Positions 47,036 to 58,654 of a DNA stretch of 64,000 bases are shown here, in pieces. Origin of the DNA: Antilocapra americana (taxonomy: Eukaryota > Chordata > Mammalia > Artiodactyla > Antilocapridae). The notes beneath the pieces are model-generated. The model searched no databases and was not told where the DNA came from. It worked only from the letters and a program-made list of their open reading frames with translations. A program made the translations under genes and the position numbers. The DNA lies in contig ML664199.1 of the NCBI GenBank assembly GCA_007570785.1, forward strand, positions 23,519,907 to 23,583,906, given 5' to 3'. Numbering within the stretch: the stretch's first letter is position 1; each line of letters begins with the position of its first letter.

Positions 47036-48470
47036 ACAGATGGTGTTGGGGAAACAGGATATTCACATGCAAAAGAATGAAATTGGACACTTATCCTACA
47101 CCATAAACAAAAACAATTTCAAAAATATATTAAACACTTAAATGAAAAATATTAAGCTGTTAAAATTAAAAATTAAAATCCATAAGGGAAAATCTTTATG
47201 ACACTAGTCTTCACAATGATTTATTGAATATGATGCCAAAAGCACAGGCAATGATATAAAAAATAGACAAATAGGACTACATCAAACTAAAAAGCTTCTG
47301 CCCAGCAAGAGCAACAGTCGTCAGAGTGAAAGACAACATACAGAAAGGGAGAAAAATATTTACAAACCATGTATCTGGTAAGAGATTAATATCCAAAATA
47401 TATAAGGTACTATTGCAATTCAATGACAAAACAAAACCACTACCAACAACAAAACTATATTAGCTCAACATCACTAATCAGGGAAAGGCCATTCAAAACC
47501 ACAGTGAAACATCACTTCACACAAGTTAGGACAGTCAGTATCAAGTAATCACTCAACAGTCAACAAGGGTTGGCAAGGTTGTGGAGAAACTGGAATATTT
47601 GCACACTGTTGGGTAGGAATGTGAAATGTGCAGTTGTTGTGAAAAACAGTATGGAAGTTCCTAAAAAAGTTAAAAATAAGACTAACATTTTTGTTCTTAA
47701 TTTAGTCACTAAGTTGTGTCCAATCCTTTTGCAACTCCATGGACTGTAGCCTACCAGGCTCCTCTGTCCATGGGACTTCCCAGGCAAGAATACTGGAGTG
47801 GGTTGCCATTATCTTCCCCAAGGGATCTCCCTGAATCAAGGATCAAACCCAAGTTTCCTGCACTGGCACACAGATTCTTTATCACTGAGCCACCAGGGGA
47901 GCCCGAGACTGCTATTTGATCCAGCAATCCCATTTCTGGGTATTTATCCAAAAGAATTCACATCAGGATCCTGAAGATATATTTTCATTCTCACACTTAT
48001 TACAGCACTTTTCACAATAGCCAAGGTATGGAAACCACCTAAATGTCTATTGTCCAATGAATGGACAAAAAAAATGTGGTAGATAGAGACAATGCAATAT
48101 TGTTCAGCATTAAAAAAAAAAAGGAAATTCTGCTATATGTGACAAAATGGATGAACTTTGAGGACATTATGCTAAATCACAGGAGGAAAAATACTGCATG
48201 ATTCCACTTACATGAGGTACGTAAAAGAGCCAGACTCTTAGAAGCAAAGAGAATGGTGACTGCCAGGGGCTTGGAGGAGGAGAAATTTGGCATTAAAGTA
48301 CAACATGTAAAATTCAGTTAAAAAGTAAAAATTCTCGAGATCTGCTGTACAACACTGTGTTTATAATTAACAATACTGTACTATACACTTAAAAATTTGT
48401 TAAGAGGGTAGATATTATCTTAAATATTTTGAGTATCATTTTCTTAAAAGTATTTTCTAACAGGTCAATC
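47036..48470 (+). mobile_element. Old L1 (L1M type), split by Bov-tA
   Basis: Sense ORF2 C-terminus and 3' UTR: 'caggatattcacatgcaaaa', 'aaaagcttctgcccagcaag', 'tttgatccagcaatcccatt', 'aaatgtctattgtccaatg'. Multiple stops. Confidence 0.8.
47698..47906 (-). mobile_element. Bov-tA SINE
   Basis: 'ggactgtagcctaccaggc', 'ctctgtccatgggacttccc', 'tttatcactgagccaccagg'. Confidence 0.9.
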
Positions 48471-48639
48471 TGTAGAGCTAATTTGGCTAAAACAGCTTAC
48501 TGTCGGGAGCATGATCCCCAGGGGTATTGTGACCCTTCAATCTCAAGACAAGGGACCATCATACTAAGTACTCAAACGTAGATACTGCACAAATGAAAAC
48601 AAAATTAGGTCCATAATTTTATGGATGCATTTCCACAAT

Positions 48640-48845
48640 AGGCAAAGTCACTTCAGTCATGTCCAACTCTTTGTGACTATGGATTGTAGCCTGTCAGTCT
48701 CCTTTGCTATCCATGGGATTCTCGAGGCAAGAGCACTGGAGTGGATTGCCATGCCTTCCTCCAGGGGATCTTCCTGACCCAGGGATAGAACCCGAATCTC
48801 CTGCTCCTGCACTGGCACGTGGGTTCTTTACCACTAGCACTACTA
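48640..48845 (-). mobile_element. Bov-tA SINE
   Basis: 'cttcagtcatgtccaactc', 'gggattctcgaggcaagagc', 'ggggatcttcctgacccagg', 'ctgcactggcacgtgg'. Confidence 0.88.
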
Positions 48846-49290
48846 AAAAGTATTTTTAATTCCCAAAGGAGAGAGTTATATCTTACTTATTTATGTGATT
48901 TCTCAAAAAATTGTTCTCTGAGAAGATCTGACATAGTTTTGCCTTAAAACTGAAAATATATCTATTACTTAGAACAATAGAGAATGAAAAATAGCACTAT
49001 TATGAAAAAGGAGGCAATTTTCAAGATTGACAGCACCCTTCTGTAAGTAGCACATTCCTCACTAGAGGGAGCTCAGGAACCACTGATTAATGGCTAGAGA
49101 CGCTAACTAAAATGTCACTTCACTGTGGGATAAATGATTTGAGTAAATATGACATCAATTTCTAAAACCTGGGAATATTTCATATGCCAATTTTCTTTCA
49201 ATTATTAATCTCTGCAATTTTAAATTGTATAAGAGATGAATAATGCAAAGTTTCCTAATAACCTTTTATTAATTTAATAAGTTAGTATTA
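48846..49290. other. No recognised feature
   Basis: A+T-rich DNA between SINEs. Confidence 0.35.
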
Positions 49291-49292
49291 TC

Positions 49293-49412
49293 CTGGAGAA
49301 GGAAATGGCAACCCACTCCAGTATTCTCGGGTGGAGAATCCCATGAATAGAGGAGCCTGGCGGGCTACAGTATGTGGGATTACAAAGAGTCAGACATGAC
49401 TAAGCGAATCTC
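49293..49412 (+). mobile_element. Bov-A monomer
   Basis: 'tcctggagaaggaaatggc', 'cccactccagtattctcg', 'gtcagacatgactaagcg'. Confidence 0.87.
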
Positions 49413-49439
49413 TGTCTTATTATTGCTCTTTAAACCAGA

Positions 49440-49600
49440 AGTTATTCCCTTCTCCAGGGGATCTTCCTGACTCAGGGATCGAATCCAAGTCTCCCACATT
49501 GCAGGCAGATTCTTTACCAGCTGAGTCACAAGGGAAGCCCAAGCATACTGGAGTGGGGTCACGTGAAGCGAGACATGACTGATGCGACTGAGCACATATG
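49440..49600 (-). mobile_element. Rearranged Bov-tA fragment
   Basis: The antisense tRNA-derived half (49446-49545) passes abruptly into a + strand Bov-A-like end ('gcgagacatgactgatgcg'), so the Bov-A half is mostly lost or flipped. Confidence 0.7.
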
Positions 49601-49604
49601 AAGA

Positions 49605-50490
49605 CTAGTGCACAGGTGTCCATAGCAGTTTTGTGTGTAATAGTAAATAAAATCCTCCAGATATTCATCAACAGATAAATGAATAAACCCATTTTATACA
49701 TACATACTGGCTTTTCCAGTAGTCACGCAGGATGTGAGAGTTGGGCCATAAAGAATGCTGAGCACTGAAGAACTGATGTTTTGAATTGTGCTGGAGAAGA
49801 CTCTTGAGAGTTCTTTGGACTCAGTCAATCCTAAAGGAAATCAACCCTGAATCTTCATTATAAGGGCAGATGCTGAAGCTGAAGCTCCAATAAGTTGGCC
49901 ACCTGATGAGACGAGCTGACTCATTGGAAAAGACCCTGTTGCTGGGAAAGATTGACGGCAGGAGAAGGGGAAGACAGAGGATGAGATGGTTGAATGGCAT
50001 CACCAACTCAATGGATATGAGTCTGAGCAAACTCTGGGAGATAGTCAAGGACAGGGAAGCTCGGTGTGCTGCAGTCCAAGGGGTTGCAAAGAGTTGAACA
50101 CAACTTAGCAACTAAAAAACATAGCAACAATACATACATACAATGGAAAATTACTTTGCAATGAAAAGGGATGAATAATTGATGCATGAAAGCATAGATG
50201 AATCTCAAAATAATTACACTGAGTGAAAAAAAGACAAAAGAGTACATACTATAAAACTGCATTTACGTAAATATCTAGAATATGCAAACTAATCTATAGT
50301 GACATCAGATCAGAGGCTACCTGGGGATGGAGAGGATGTGGGGAAGGACAAGAGAGAGAGATAACAGAGGGCACTGAAGATGTTCAGAGTCTTGATTTTG
50401 GTGACAATTTCATAGCAAAACCTCAAAGTGTACACTTTAAAAATGTGAAATTTATTGTATGTCATTTCTACCTCAATAAAGCTGTTAAAA
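49605..50490 (+). mobile_element. Old L1 3' part, split by BovB
   Basis: 'cacaggtgtccatagcag' before and 'acaatggaaaattactttgc', 'cagaggctacctggggatgg', 'ttgtatgtcatttctacctc', 'aataaagctgtt' after the BovB. Confidence 0.75.
49706..50130 (+). mobile_element. BovB 3' fragment with target duplication
   Basis: It starts within the RT C-terminal coding part ('ggcttttccagtagtcac') and ends at 'gcaactaaaaaacatagc'. atacatacatac occurs on both sides (about 49697 and 50132). Confidence 0.9.
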
Positions 50491-50536
50491 ATAAAATTTG
50501 GAAATGAGAAAAAACAATTAGCTAGTATTGTAAATG

Positions 50537-50840
50537 GGGCTTCCCTGGCAGCTCAGCTGGTAAAGAATCCACCTACAAAGCAAAAGACCCCGGTTCGACT
50601 ACTCTTGGGTCGGGAATATCCACTGGAGAAGGGATAGACTATCCACTCCAGTATTCTTGGGCTTCCCTGGCTGCTCAGCTGGTGAAGAATCTGCCTGCAA
50701 TGTGGGAGACCTGGGTTTGATCCCTGGGTCAGGAAAATCCCCTGGAGAAGGCAATAGTTACCCACTCCAGTATTCTGGCCTGGAGAATTCCATGGACCAT
50801 ATAGTCCATGGGGTGGCAAAGAGTCAGTCTGGTGGGGCAA
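50537..50840 (+). mobile_element. Dimeric Bov-tA SINE
   Basis: Two tRNA-derived heads (about 50538 and 50670) and one Bov-A half, like the element at 36049. Confidence 0.92.
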
Positions 50841-51239
50841 ATAAGATGCATGGCATTATTCATGTTCTCTTGGGGGAAAAAATTCCTAGCATTCATGAGA
50901 AAGAGCAAATGATACAAGGTAGTGATGATTATGGGTACCTAGAGAGGCTTTTTGTTCCCTCGTTGCTCTTTATCTATTTCCATAGGTAATTCTGTGGGGT
51001 TGTCCTTATCTCTGCACTTCTTTTTAAACAACAACCCCCTTTTTTTATGATACATATGTTTTTCTTCTGGACCAAAGTACTTAACCAGGCTTGACTGAAG
51101 CTTTGATGCCTGGAAGGAACCATTTGATTTTTATTTGTGCACCTATCATTTATGTGCAGATTTTGCTGTGTCTGCTTAGCTTTCAAAGACAATCTCAGAT
51201 ACACCCATACCTGGGTTGTTGTTGCTGGTTTTTTGTTTT
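50841..51239. other. No recognised feature
   Basis: Unique-looking sequence; the frame at 50974-51204 (-) has no domain. Confidence 0.35.
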
Positions 51240-51440
51240 TTGTCTGTTTGTGTCAATTAAAGAAAATAGTCACAACCTAGAGGTTGAGAGTTATGTTTTA
51301 TTTGGTAGGAATTTTTAGGACTTTAAGCCCAAGAGACAGCTTCTCAAGTAGCCCTAAAAGAACTGCTCCAAGGAGCTGGGGGAAGGAGTCAGGTTTGCAC
51401 TGATCCTCAGTGATCAATGAGGAATGAATGATCAGAGAAA
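51240..51440 (-). mobile_element. ERV-L-like LTR, first half (second half 54800-54990)
   Basis: 'aattaaagaaaatagtcac', 'tatgttttatttggtagg' (inverted AATAAA), 'agcccaagagacagcttctc' resemble an old LTR. The same family is at 58655-59065. It resumes after the nested BovB with 'taaagaaaaccagatatc'. The family is a memory-based guess. Confidence 0.5.
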
Positions 51441-52918
51441 AACAACAGAATGGGAAACACTAGAGATCTCTTTAGGAAAATTAGAGATACTAAGGGAACA
51501 TTTCATGCAAAGATGGGCACAATAAAGGAGAGAAACAGTATGGGCCTACAGAAGCATAAGATATTAAGAAGAGGTGGCAAAAATACACAGAAGAACTATA
51601 TGAAAAAGAGCTTAATGACCCAGATAAACACGATGATGTGATCACTCCCCTAGAGCCATATATCCTGAAATGCGAAGTCAAGTGGGACTTAGGAAGCATC
51701 ACTATCAACAAAACTAGTGCAGATGATGGAATTCCAGCTGAGTTATTTCAAATCCTAAAAGATGATGCTGTGAAAGTGCTTCAATCAATATGCCAGAAAA
51801 TTTGGAAGATTCAGCAGTGGCCACAGGACTGGAAAAGGTCAGTTTTCATTTTCATTCCAATGCCAAGGAAAGGCAATGCCAAAGAATGTTCAAATTACCA
51901 CACAACTGCACTCATCTCACATGCTGGCAAAGTAATGCTCAAAATTCTCCTAGCCCAGGCATCAACAGTATGAGAATTGAGAACTTCTACATGTACAAGG
52001 TGGATTTCAAACTAGATTTAGAAAAGGCAGAGGAACCAGAGATCAAATTGTCAACATCCATTGGATCATAGAAAAAGCAAGGGAATTCCAGAAAAACATC
52101 TACTTCTGCTTCATTGACTATGCTAAAGCCTTTGACTGTGTGGATCACACAAACTGTCGAAAAATTCTTAAAGAGAAGCGAATACTAGACCACTTTACCT
52201 GCCTCCTGAGAAATCTGTATGCAGGATAAGAAGCAACAGTTAGAAACTGACATGCAACAACGGACTGGTTCCAAATTGGGAAAGGAGTACATCAAGGCTA
52301 TATATTGTCACCCCATTTATTTAACTTGTACTCAGAGTACATCATGCAAAATGCTAGACTGGATGAGGCACAAGCTGGAATCAAGACTGCTGGGAGAAAT
52401 ATTAATAACCTCAGATATGCAGATGACACCACTCTTATGGCAGAAAGTGAGGAGGAACTAAAGAGCCTCTTGAAAAAAGTGAAAAAGGAGAGTGAAAAAG
52501 CTGACAAACATTCAAAAAACAAAAATCATGGCATCTGGTCCCATCACTTCATGGCAAATAGATGGGGAAACAAAGGAAACAGTGAGAGAGTTTATTTTCT
52601 TGGGCTCAAAAATCACAGCAGATGGTGACTGCAGCCATGAAATTAAAAGATGCTTGCTCCTTGGAATAAAAGCTATGACCAACCTAGACAGCATATTAAA
52701 AATCAGACATTATTTTGTCAACAAAGGTCTGTCTAGTCAAAACCATGGTTTTTCCAGTAGTCATGTATGGATGTGAGAGTTGGACCATAAAGAAAACTGA
52801 GTGCTGAAGAAATGATGCTTTTGAACTGTGGTGCTGGAGAAGCCTCTTGAGAGTCCCTTGAACTGCAAGAAGACCAAACCAGTCAATCCTCAAGGAAATC
52901 CGTCCCGAATTTTCATTG
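51441..52918 (+). mobile_element. BovB LINE, RT region, first part
   Basis: Sense frames carry the linker (51450-51641), RT fingers (51638-51973: KCEVKWDLGSITINKTSADD) and palm with the NINNLRYADDTTLMAESEEE active-site block (52305-52628), then RT C-terminus (52492-52776). Stops interrupt it. It is split by an L1 after 52933 and finishes at 54549-54797. Confidence 0.93.
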
Positions 52919-52933
52919 AAAGGACTGATGCTT

Positions 52934-54533
52934 TTTTGATTTTCCTTCTGGCTTACTTCACTCTGGATAATAGGCTCCAGTTCCGTCCACCTGAGGAGAA
53001 CTGATTCAAATGAGTTTATTTTTTAATGGCTGAGTAATATTCCATTGTGTATATGTACCACAGCTTTCTTATCCATTCATCAGTTGATGGGCATCTAGGT
53101 TGCTTCCATGTCCTGGCTATTGTAAACAATGCAGCGATGAACACTGGGGTACACGTGTCTCTTTCAATTCTGGTTTCCTCGGTGTGTATGTCCAGCAGTG
53201 GGATTGCTGGGTCATATGGCAGTTCTATTTTCAGTTTTTTAAGGAACCTCCACACTGTTCTCCATAGTGGTTGTACTAGTTTGCATTCCCACCAACAGTG
53301 TAAGAGGGTTCAAATTTCTCCACATCCTCTCCAGCATTTATTGCTTGTAGACTTTTGGATGGCAGTCATTCTGACTGGTGTAAAGTGGTACCTCATTGTG
53401 GTTTTGATTTGCATTTCTCTGATAATGAGTGATGTTGAGCACCTTTTCATGTGTTAGCCATTTTTATGTCTTCTTTGGAGAAATGTCTGTTAAGTTCTTT
53501 GGCCCACTTTTTGATTGGGTCGTTTATTTTTCTCGAATGGAGCTGCAGGAGTTGCTTGTATATTTTTGAGATTAATTGTTTGTCCTTTGCTTTGTTGGCT
53601 ATTATTTTCTCCCATTCTGAAGGCTGTCTTTTCACCTTGCTTATAGTTTCCTTTGTTGTGCAGAAGCTTTTAATTTTAATTAGGTCCCATTTGTTTTTTT
53701 GTGCTTTTATTTCCGCTATTCTGGGAGGTGGGTCATAGAGGATCCTGCTTTGGTTTATGTTGGAGAGTGTTTTGCCTATGTTTTCCTCTAGGAGTTTTAC
53801 AGTTTCTGGTCTTATGATTAGATCTTTGATCCATTTTGAGTTTGTTTTTGTGTATGGTGTTAGAAAGTGTTCTAGTTTCATTCTTTTACAAGTGGCTGTC
53901 CAGTTTTCCCAGCACCACTTGTTAAAGAGATTGTCTTTTCTCCATTGTATATTCTTGCCTCCTTTGTCAAAGATAAGATGTCCATAGATGCGTGGATTTA
54001 TCTCTGGGCTTTCTATTTTGTTCCATTGGTCTATATTTCTGTCTTTGTGCCAGTACCAAACTGTCTTGATGACTGTGACAAAAATACAGTATACTAATGC
54101 ATATATATGGAATTTAGAAAGATGGTAACGAGAACCCTGCATGCGAGACAGCAAAAGAAATGCAGATGTATAGAACAGTCTCGTGAACTCTGTGGAAGAG
54201 GGCAAGGGTGGGATGATATGAGAGAATGGCATTGAAACATGTTAATTATCATATGTGAAATCAATCGCCAGCCCAGGTTTGATGCTCAGGGCTGGTGCAC
54301 CGGGATGACCCAGGGAGAGGGAATTGGGAGGGAGGAGGGAGGGGGGTTCCGGAGGGGTAACATATGTATACCCATGGCGGATTCATGTCAATGTATGGCA
54401 AAAGCAACACAATAAAGTAAAGAAAATTATAAAAAAAAATAAATGGGATAGCAGGGAAAAAATAAACTGAAATCAATCTGTTTCAAAGTACATTTTACAG
54501 CCTAATAAATGCATCATGCAGTGTAAAAAAAAA
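52934..54533 (+). mobile_element. 5'-inverted L1 with 3' transduction, nested in BovB
   Basis: An exact 15-bp duplication, aaaggactgatgctt, lies at 52919-52933 and 54534-54548. The right part (about 54079-54440) is the sense L1 3' end with AATAAA at 54411. The left part (52934-54078) is antisense L1 ORF2 C-terminal region. The two parts abut at the same point of L1 with a few shared bases. After the L1 poly(A) region, about 80 bp of non-L1 sequence (54443-54524) with its own AATAAA (54504-54509) leads to the final poly(A). Confidence 0.93.
54443..54524 (+). other. L1 3'-transduced sequence
   Basis: Non-L1 sequence lies between the L1 A-rich end and a terminal 12-A run, ending 15 nt past an AATAAA. 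It should carry the flank of the L1 source locus. Confidence 0.8.
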
Positions 54534-54548
54534 AAAGGACTGATGCTT

Positions 54549-54797
54549 GAAGTTCCAATGCTTTGGCCACCTATTAGAAGAGGTGACCTATTAGAAAATA
54601 CTCTAATGCTGGGAAAGATTGAAAGCAGGAGGAGAAAGTCATGTCAGAGGATGAGATGGTTGAATGGTATCACCGACTCAATGGATGTGAGTTTGAGCAA
54701 GCTTCGGGAGTTGGTGATGGACAGGGAAGCCTGGCAGGCTGTGGTCCATGGGGTCACAAGGAGTTAGACACGGCTGAGCAACTAAACTGAACTGAAA
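54549..54797 (+). mobile_element. BovB LINE, 3' terminal part (continuation)
   Basis: 'ccaatgctttggccacc', 'gatggttgaatggtatcacc', 'tgagcaactaaactgaactg' complete the BovB begun at 51441. Confidence 0.92.
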
Positions 54798-54799
54798 TG

Positions 54800-54990
54800 C
54801 AACAAAAGGCAGGTGGTTTTTAACATCAAAAGTATTTTTGTGAATTAAAGAAAACCAGATATCTCAAGTTAAGGAGTTTAGCATTTTTCTATGTGTGGGA
54901 AAAAGCAAGAGTTTGGGCTCACTGAAATAATTCTGTTCATATGCATCTCAGCTATCTCAAGCCAGTATCCTGCTTTCCCCAGTACTCACT
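54800..54990 (-). mobile_element. ERV-L-like LTR, second half
   Basis: 'gaattaaagaaaaccagatatc', 'gggctcactgaaataattc', 'tatgcatctcagctatctc', 'cagtatcctgctttcccc' resume the LTR interrupted at 51440. Confidence 0.5.
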
Positions 54991-54999
54991 GTTTCAGTT

Positions 55000-55668
55000 T
55001 CAGTTTGATCTGTCAGTCGTGTCCAACTCTGTGACCCCATGGACTGCATACATCAGGCTTCCCTGTCCATCACCAACTTCCAGAGCTTGCTCAAACTCAT
55101 GTCCATCGATCTGGTGATGCCATCCAACCATCCCATCCTCTGTTGTACCCTTCTCCTCTTGCCTTCAATCTTTCGCAGCATAAGGGTCTTGAGTCAGTTC
55201 TTCGCATCAGGTGGCCAAAGTATTGGAGTTTCAGCTTCAGCATCAGTCCTTCCAATGAGTATTTAGGACTGATTTCCTTTAGGATGGACTGGCTGGATCT
55301 CCTTGCAGTCCAAGGGACTCTCAAGAGTCTTCTCCAACACCACAGTTCAAAAGCATCAATTTTTCCGTGTTCAGCTTTCTTTATAGTCCAACTCTCACAT
55401 CCATACATGACTACTGGAAAAACCATAGCTTTGACTAGCCGGACTTTTGTTGGTAAAGTAATGTCTCTGCTTTTTAACATGCTGTCCAGGTTGGTCATAG
55501 CTTTTCTTCCAAAGAGGAAGCGTCTTTTAATTTCATGGCTGCACTTACTATCTGCAGTGATTTTGGAACCCCCCAAAATAAAGTCTGACACTGTTTCCAT
55601 TGTTTCCCCATCTATCTGCCATGAAGTGATGGGATCAGATGCCATGATCTTAGTTTTCTGAATGCTGA
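55000..55668 (-). mobile_element. BovB 3' fragment with target duplication
   Basis: The minus frame 55097-55645 is open for 182 codons of RT C-terminus and downstream sequence (ASDPITSWQIDGETMETVSD to LRRLLRVPWTARRSSQSILK type). agtactcac flanks it (about 54980 and 55669). Confidence 0.92.
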
Positions 55669-56059
55669 GTACTCACCAAAGAGCAGCTAAAGCCGGATCA
55701 CAGGTATTATTTTCTTTTCAAATGCCCGGGAGAGCTGGATTACCAGATTACTGTGACATCCTTGTTTATTGATACGACAAGAAACGCTTCATTTCTCCTT
55801 TGTTTTAATTCTTGTTTGGAAAGAGAACTTCACTCTCCCTAGAAAGCAGAAGAGCAGATCCAGTCCCAGTCCGGGATGTCAGAGGTCATAATGCCTGATT
55901 CCTCGAAAGCGTTTGTACAAGGGAGGCTGTGAGCGCTGCTCTCCAAGGCAGTCTGCGAGAATTTCTCAGCGGCCATCTGCTCAAGCTCAATTTGCAAAGC
56001 AAAGGGAACGCTCTACATGCTCATACCTCATCCCTGGAACCTCTACTCTAGAGCGGATC

Positions 56060-56740
56060 GAGAGAAGCAAAGCACGCATGCGAAGGGCGAAGCTGACGTC
56101 TAAGCTGGGCGGGTCCCACGCAAACAAGCCGTGAGGGTCGGCGCGGGCGCTTGCCCTGGAGGGCGGGGTTAGCCGGCGGGAAGGGGAAGCTGCGCGGCGC
56201 GCTGGGTCCTCGGCCATGGCTCACAGGCCGAAAAGGACGTTCCGGCCGCGCCGAGCAGACTCTAGTGACAGCGACGGCGCCCAGGAGACAGTTGCCGATC
56301 CCGGGGCGACGGGGGAGCAGGCGGCCCGGGACCCCGCGGTGGAGGGGCAGCCGTCTGGGAGAGGCCACGCGGAGGCGGCAGAGCGGCTCCGCCGCGGCCG
56401 GGGCCGCCGCCGCGGCCGGGCCTGGGCTAGTTCCCGGCACGCCGCGAGAGCGGCTCCGCGCTTGGACCGCCCCTCGGACGTCCCAGGTGACGCCGGGCAG
56501 CAGCGTGGGCCCCGAGCCGGGAGCGGGGAGCGGGGTAGGAGGCCGCGGGGCCGTCCAGAGGGTTCCGTGGCGCGGGGCCTGCCGCCGCGGCGAACGCCGC
56601 CGAGACGCGCGCCTGTGCACCCCGGCCTGCTGCCTGCGTGTGCGTCTGGGCCGCTTGGGCGCGTGGAGAGAACCCTGCGCGGTTTGGGCTCGTGTTTGCA
56701 TCCTCGGCTGAACCCTCACCAGCGACAGCTCTAGGTGTTA
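56060..56740 (+). promoter_or_regulatory. GCFC2: CpG-island promoter of GCFC2
   Basis: A sharp rise in G+C and CpG spans the GCFC2 start codon. Upstream are an NRF1-like site (cacgcatgcg, about 56082-56091), a CRE/ATF-like tgacgtct (56094-56101), GC boxes gggcggg (about 56108 and 56161) and no TATA box, typical of a housekeeping promoter. CpG richness continues through exon 1 into the first 250 bp of intron 1. Confidence 0.8.
56216..56486 (+). CDS. GCFC2: GCFC2 coding exon 1
   Basis: This encodes the N-terminus of GC-rich sequence DNA-binding factor 2 (formerly C2orf3), a nuclear protein of the GCF/PAXBP1 family tied to the intron-lariat spliceosome. ATG 56216 sits in a favourable gccATGG context and opens [20 protein letters not shown], which closely matches the mammalian protein start as I remember it. 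The 90 codons are Arg/Gly/Ala-rich and disordered-looking: an acidic-Ser patch at residues 16-25, an RGRGRRRGR stretch at about 60-67. The exon ends phase 1 at CCCAG|GTGACG (GT at 56487), joining exon 2 in frame. An open extension past the donor to 56734 is intron read-through. Confidence 0.92.
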
Positions 56741-56962
56741 CTCTGGATGCTTACGGAGAACCTAAATTGTCACCCAAGAGTTTAAAAATTCCTAATACTC
56801 TTTAAGTAGGCGGAAGTGCTTTCTGTCCCCAGTTCTTTTTCTCGAAAACACTAAACCAAGCCGGGACGCTGGGAAAACTTAGGTGACAGACTTTGGGGCT
56901 TTTTTGTTTTAAATCGGTTATTTAAAGAAAAGATAAGCATAGCAGTGTCACTAACAATAGAT

Positions 56963-57158
56963 TGGGCTTCCCTTGTGGCTCAGCTGGTAAAGAATCCGTG
57001 GGCAATGCGGGAGACCTGAGTTAGATCCCTGGATTGGGAAGATCTGGAGAAGGGAAAGGTACTCACTCCAGTATTCTGGCCTGGAGAATTCCATGGAATG
57101 TATAGTCATGGGGTCGCAAAGAGTGGGACACGACTGTGCGACTTTGACTGGTTGGTGA
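56963..57158 (+). mobile_element. Bov-tA SINE
   Basis: 'gggcttcccttgtggctc', 'cactccagtattctggcc', 'gtgggacacgactgtgcg'. Confidence 0.9.
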
Positions 57159-57964
57159 CTCTGTAGACTACCAATAAAGTGTTAAATGCGATGCAGCAAT
57201 TTTGAAGCACCTTTGCCTTCTTGAAAATAGGATTCAGGCAGCATTAAGTTGTTTACATGAGATGTGTTCTAGTTTGAATTGGAGTTTAATAAGAATATAG
57301 TTAGAAATAAAGCTATATAGTTAGAGGAAGAAAAACACAGAAACAGACTTGGAAGGAACTCGTTTAAGTGGGATCTTGAAGTATAAATACATTAACTTCT
57401 GACTCAGAACACATAAAAATATTTGAGATTATATTTCAGCCTAAAAGGAACTTCTAAAAATATTCCATCGTGAACTTAGTAGTAAAGTCTAGAAGCAATC
57501 AGCTTCTCCAGGTAAATGGCACTTTTTATGTACTTTATCTGTAATCCACGGCACTCCAGAATACATAACACCCAGGTTCAGTGAACTGAGGTTAATCCCT
57601 TCCCTGTTAATATGAGTAGAATATCCAGTTTGTCACCTGTGGATAACGTCACCAGTAGAAGATAATTCAACACTTCTGATTTGTCACAGGATGAAATACC
57701 ATGTAGAAAACCAACCTATGTTGCTAATATTTTACGTGTTTCTTTTTTATTGTTTTCAAGATGGTATACTTTCAATAAATTATCTAAAAATATATATATA
57801 TAGTTTTTGGTTACATAGTCTTGAGGTAGGAATATTTCCCCCCCAGTATTTTTAGCCCAAGTGATTTTGTTGATTTCTTAGTCATTGTTAATAACCACCT
57901 GTTTATCTGAAGTTTTCATGATTTTTAAAATATTTTTATACGTTATGTAAGTCATCTGGTTAAA

Positions 57965-58650
57965 CTTTGGTTCTCAAACTTTTTGTTCTTACCCTTTGGG
58001 TTTTAAAGTTTACCTTTTATACTTTTTAAGAATAATTAAAGATCCCTAAGAACCTTTGTTTCTGTGGATTGTATCTATAATGTTTATTGTTCAGTTGCTA
58101 AGTCATGTCTGACTCTTTTGTGATCCCAAGGACTATAGCCTTTCAGGCTTCCCTGTCCATGGGATTCTCCAGGGAAGAATACTGGCGTGGGTTGCATTTC
58201 CTTCTCCAGGGCATCTTCCCAACCCAAGGATCAAGCCTGAGTCTCCTGCTTTGGCTGAGGATTCTTTACCACTGAGCCACCAGAGAGGAAGCCCCTATAA
58301 AGTTTACCATATCAGAAATTAAGATAAATTTTTATTCTTTTTTAAAGTTAACTCATTACATGTAAGGGTAAGAAACATTTTTATGAAAAATAACTGTTTT
58401 CCAAAAAATAGTAAGATTGACATTGTTTTCAGTTTGCAAATGTTTTTAATGTCTGGCTTATCAGAAGACAACTGAATTCTGAAAGCTGTCTCTGCATTCA
58501 GTCTGTTGAAATATGTTGTTTTGTTTGAACGTGTGAAGGAAACCACAGATAGGTGATGAAGAGTATTTAATAGCCTTTTTAGTACTTTGAGGGTATTCTA
58601 CTTTAGTATTACAATGAAGCTCAAAAAGTAATTGGTTTTCAAAGGTTAGT
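57965..58650. repeat. Ancient interspersed repeat split by Bov-tA
   Basis: 'gatccctaagaacctttg', 'gaaaaataactgttttcc', 'aatgtctggcttatcagaag', 'gcattcagtctgttgaaata' follow an old mammalian repeat, possibly resuming at 59066-59165. Name not asserted. Confidence 0.45.
58088..58294 (-). mobile_element. Bov-tA SINE
   Basis: 'gttgctaagtcatgtctgac', 'gtccatgggattctccagg', 'ttctttaccactgagccacc'. Confidence 0.9.
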
Positions 58651-58654
58651 TTGC

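Noticed and set aside
45146..49439. A 23-bp exact match, tattattgctctttaaacc..., at about 45146 and 49417
   Set aside because: Both lie among old L1 and SINE sequence, and a shared repeat origin is the simplest explanation. No wider similarity is seen.
53447..54232. A 261-codon open frame on the minus strand
   Set aside because: It crosses the inversion junction of the nested L1 at about 54079; its two parts are L1 ORF2 sequence and the reverse of L1 3' UTR, so it is an accidental fusion.
56048..56734. Long overlapping frames on both strands (56048-56719 minus, 56151-56711 plus)
   Set aside because: They are G+C-rich shadows of GCFC2 exon 1 and its CpG island. Only the 56216 frame matches a known protein.
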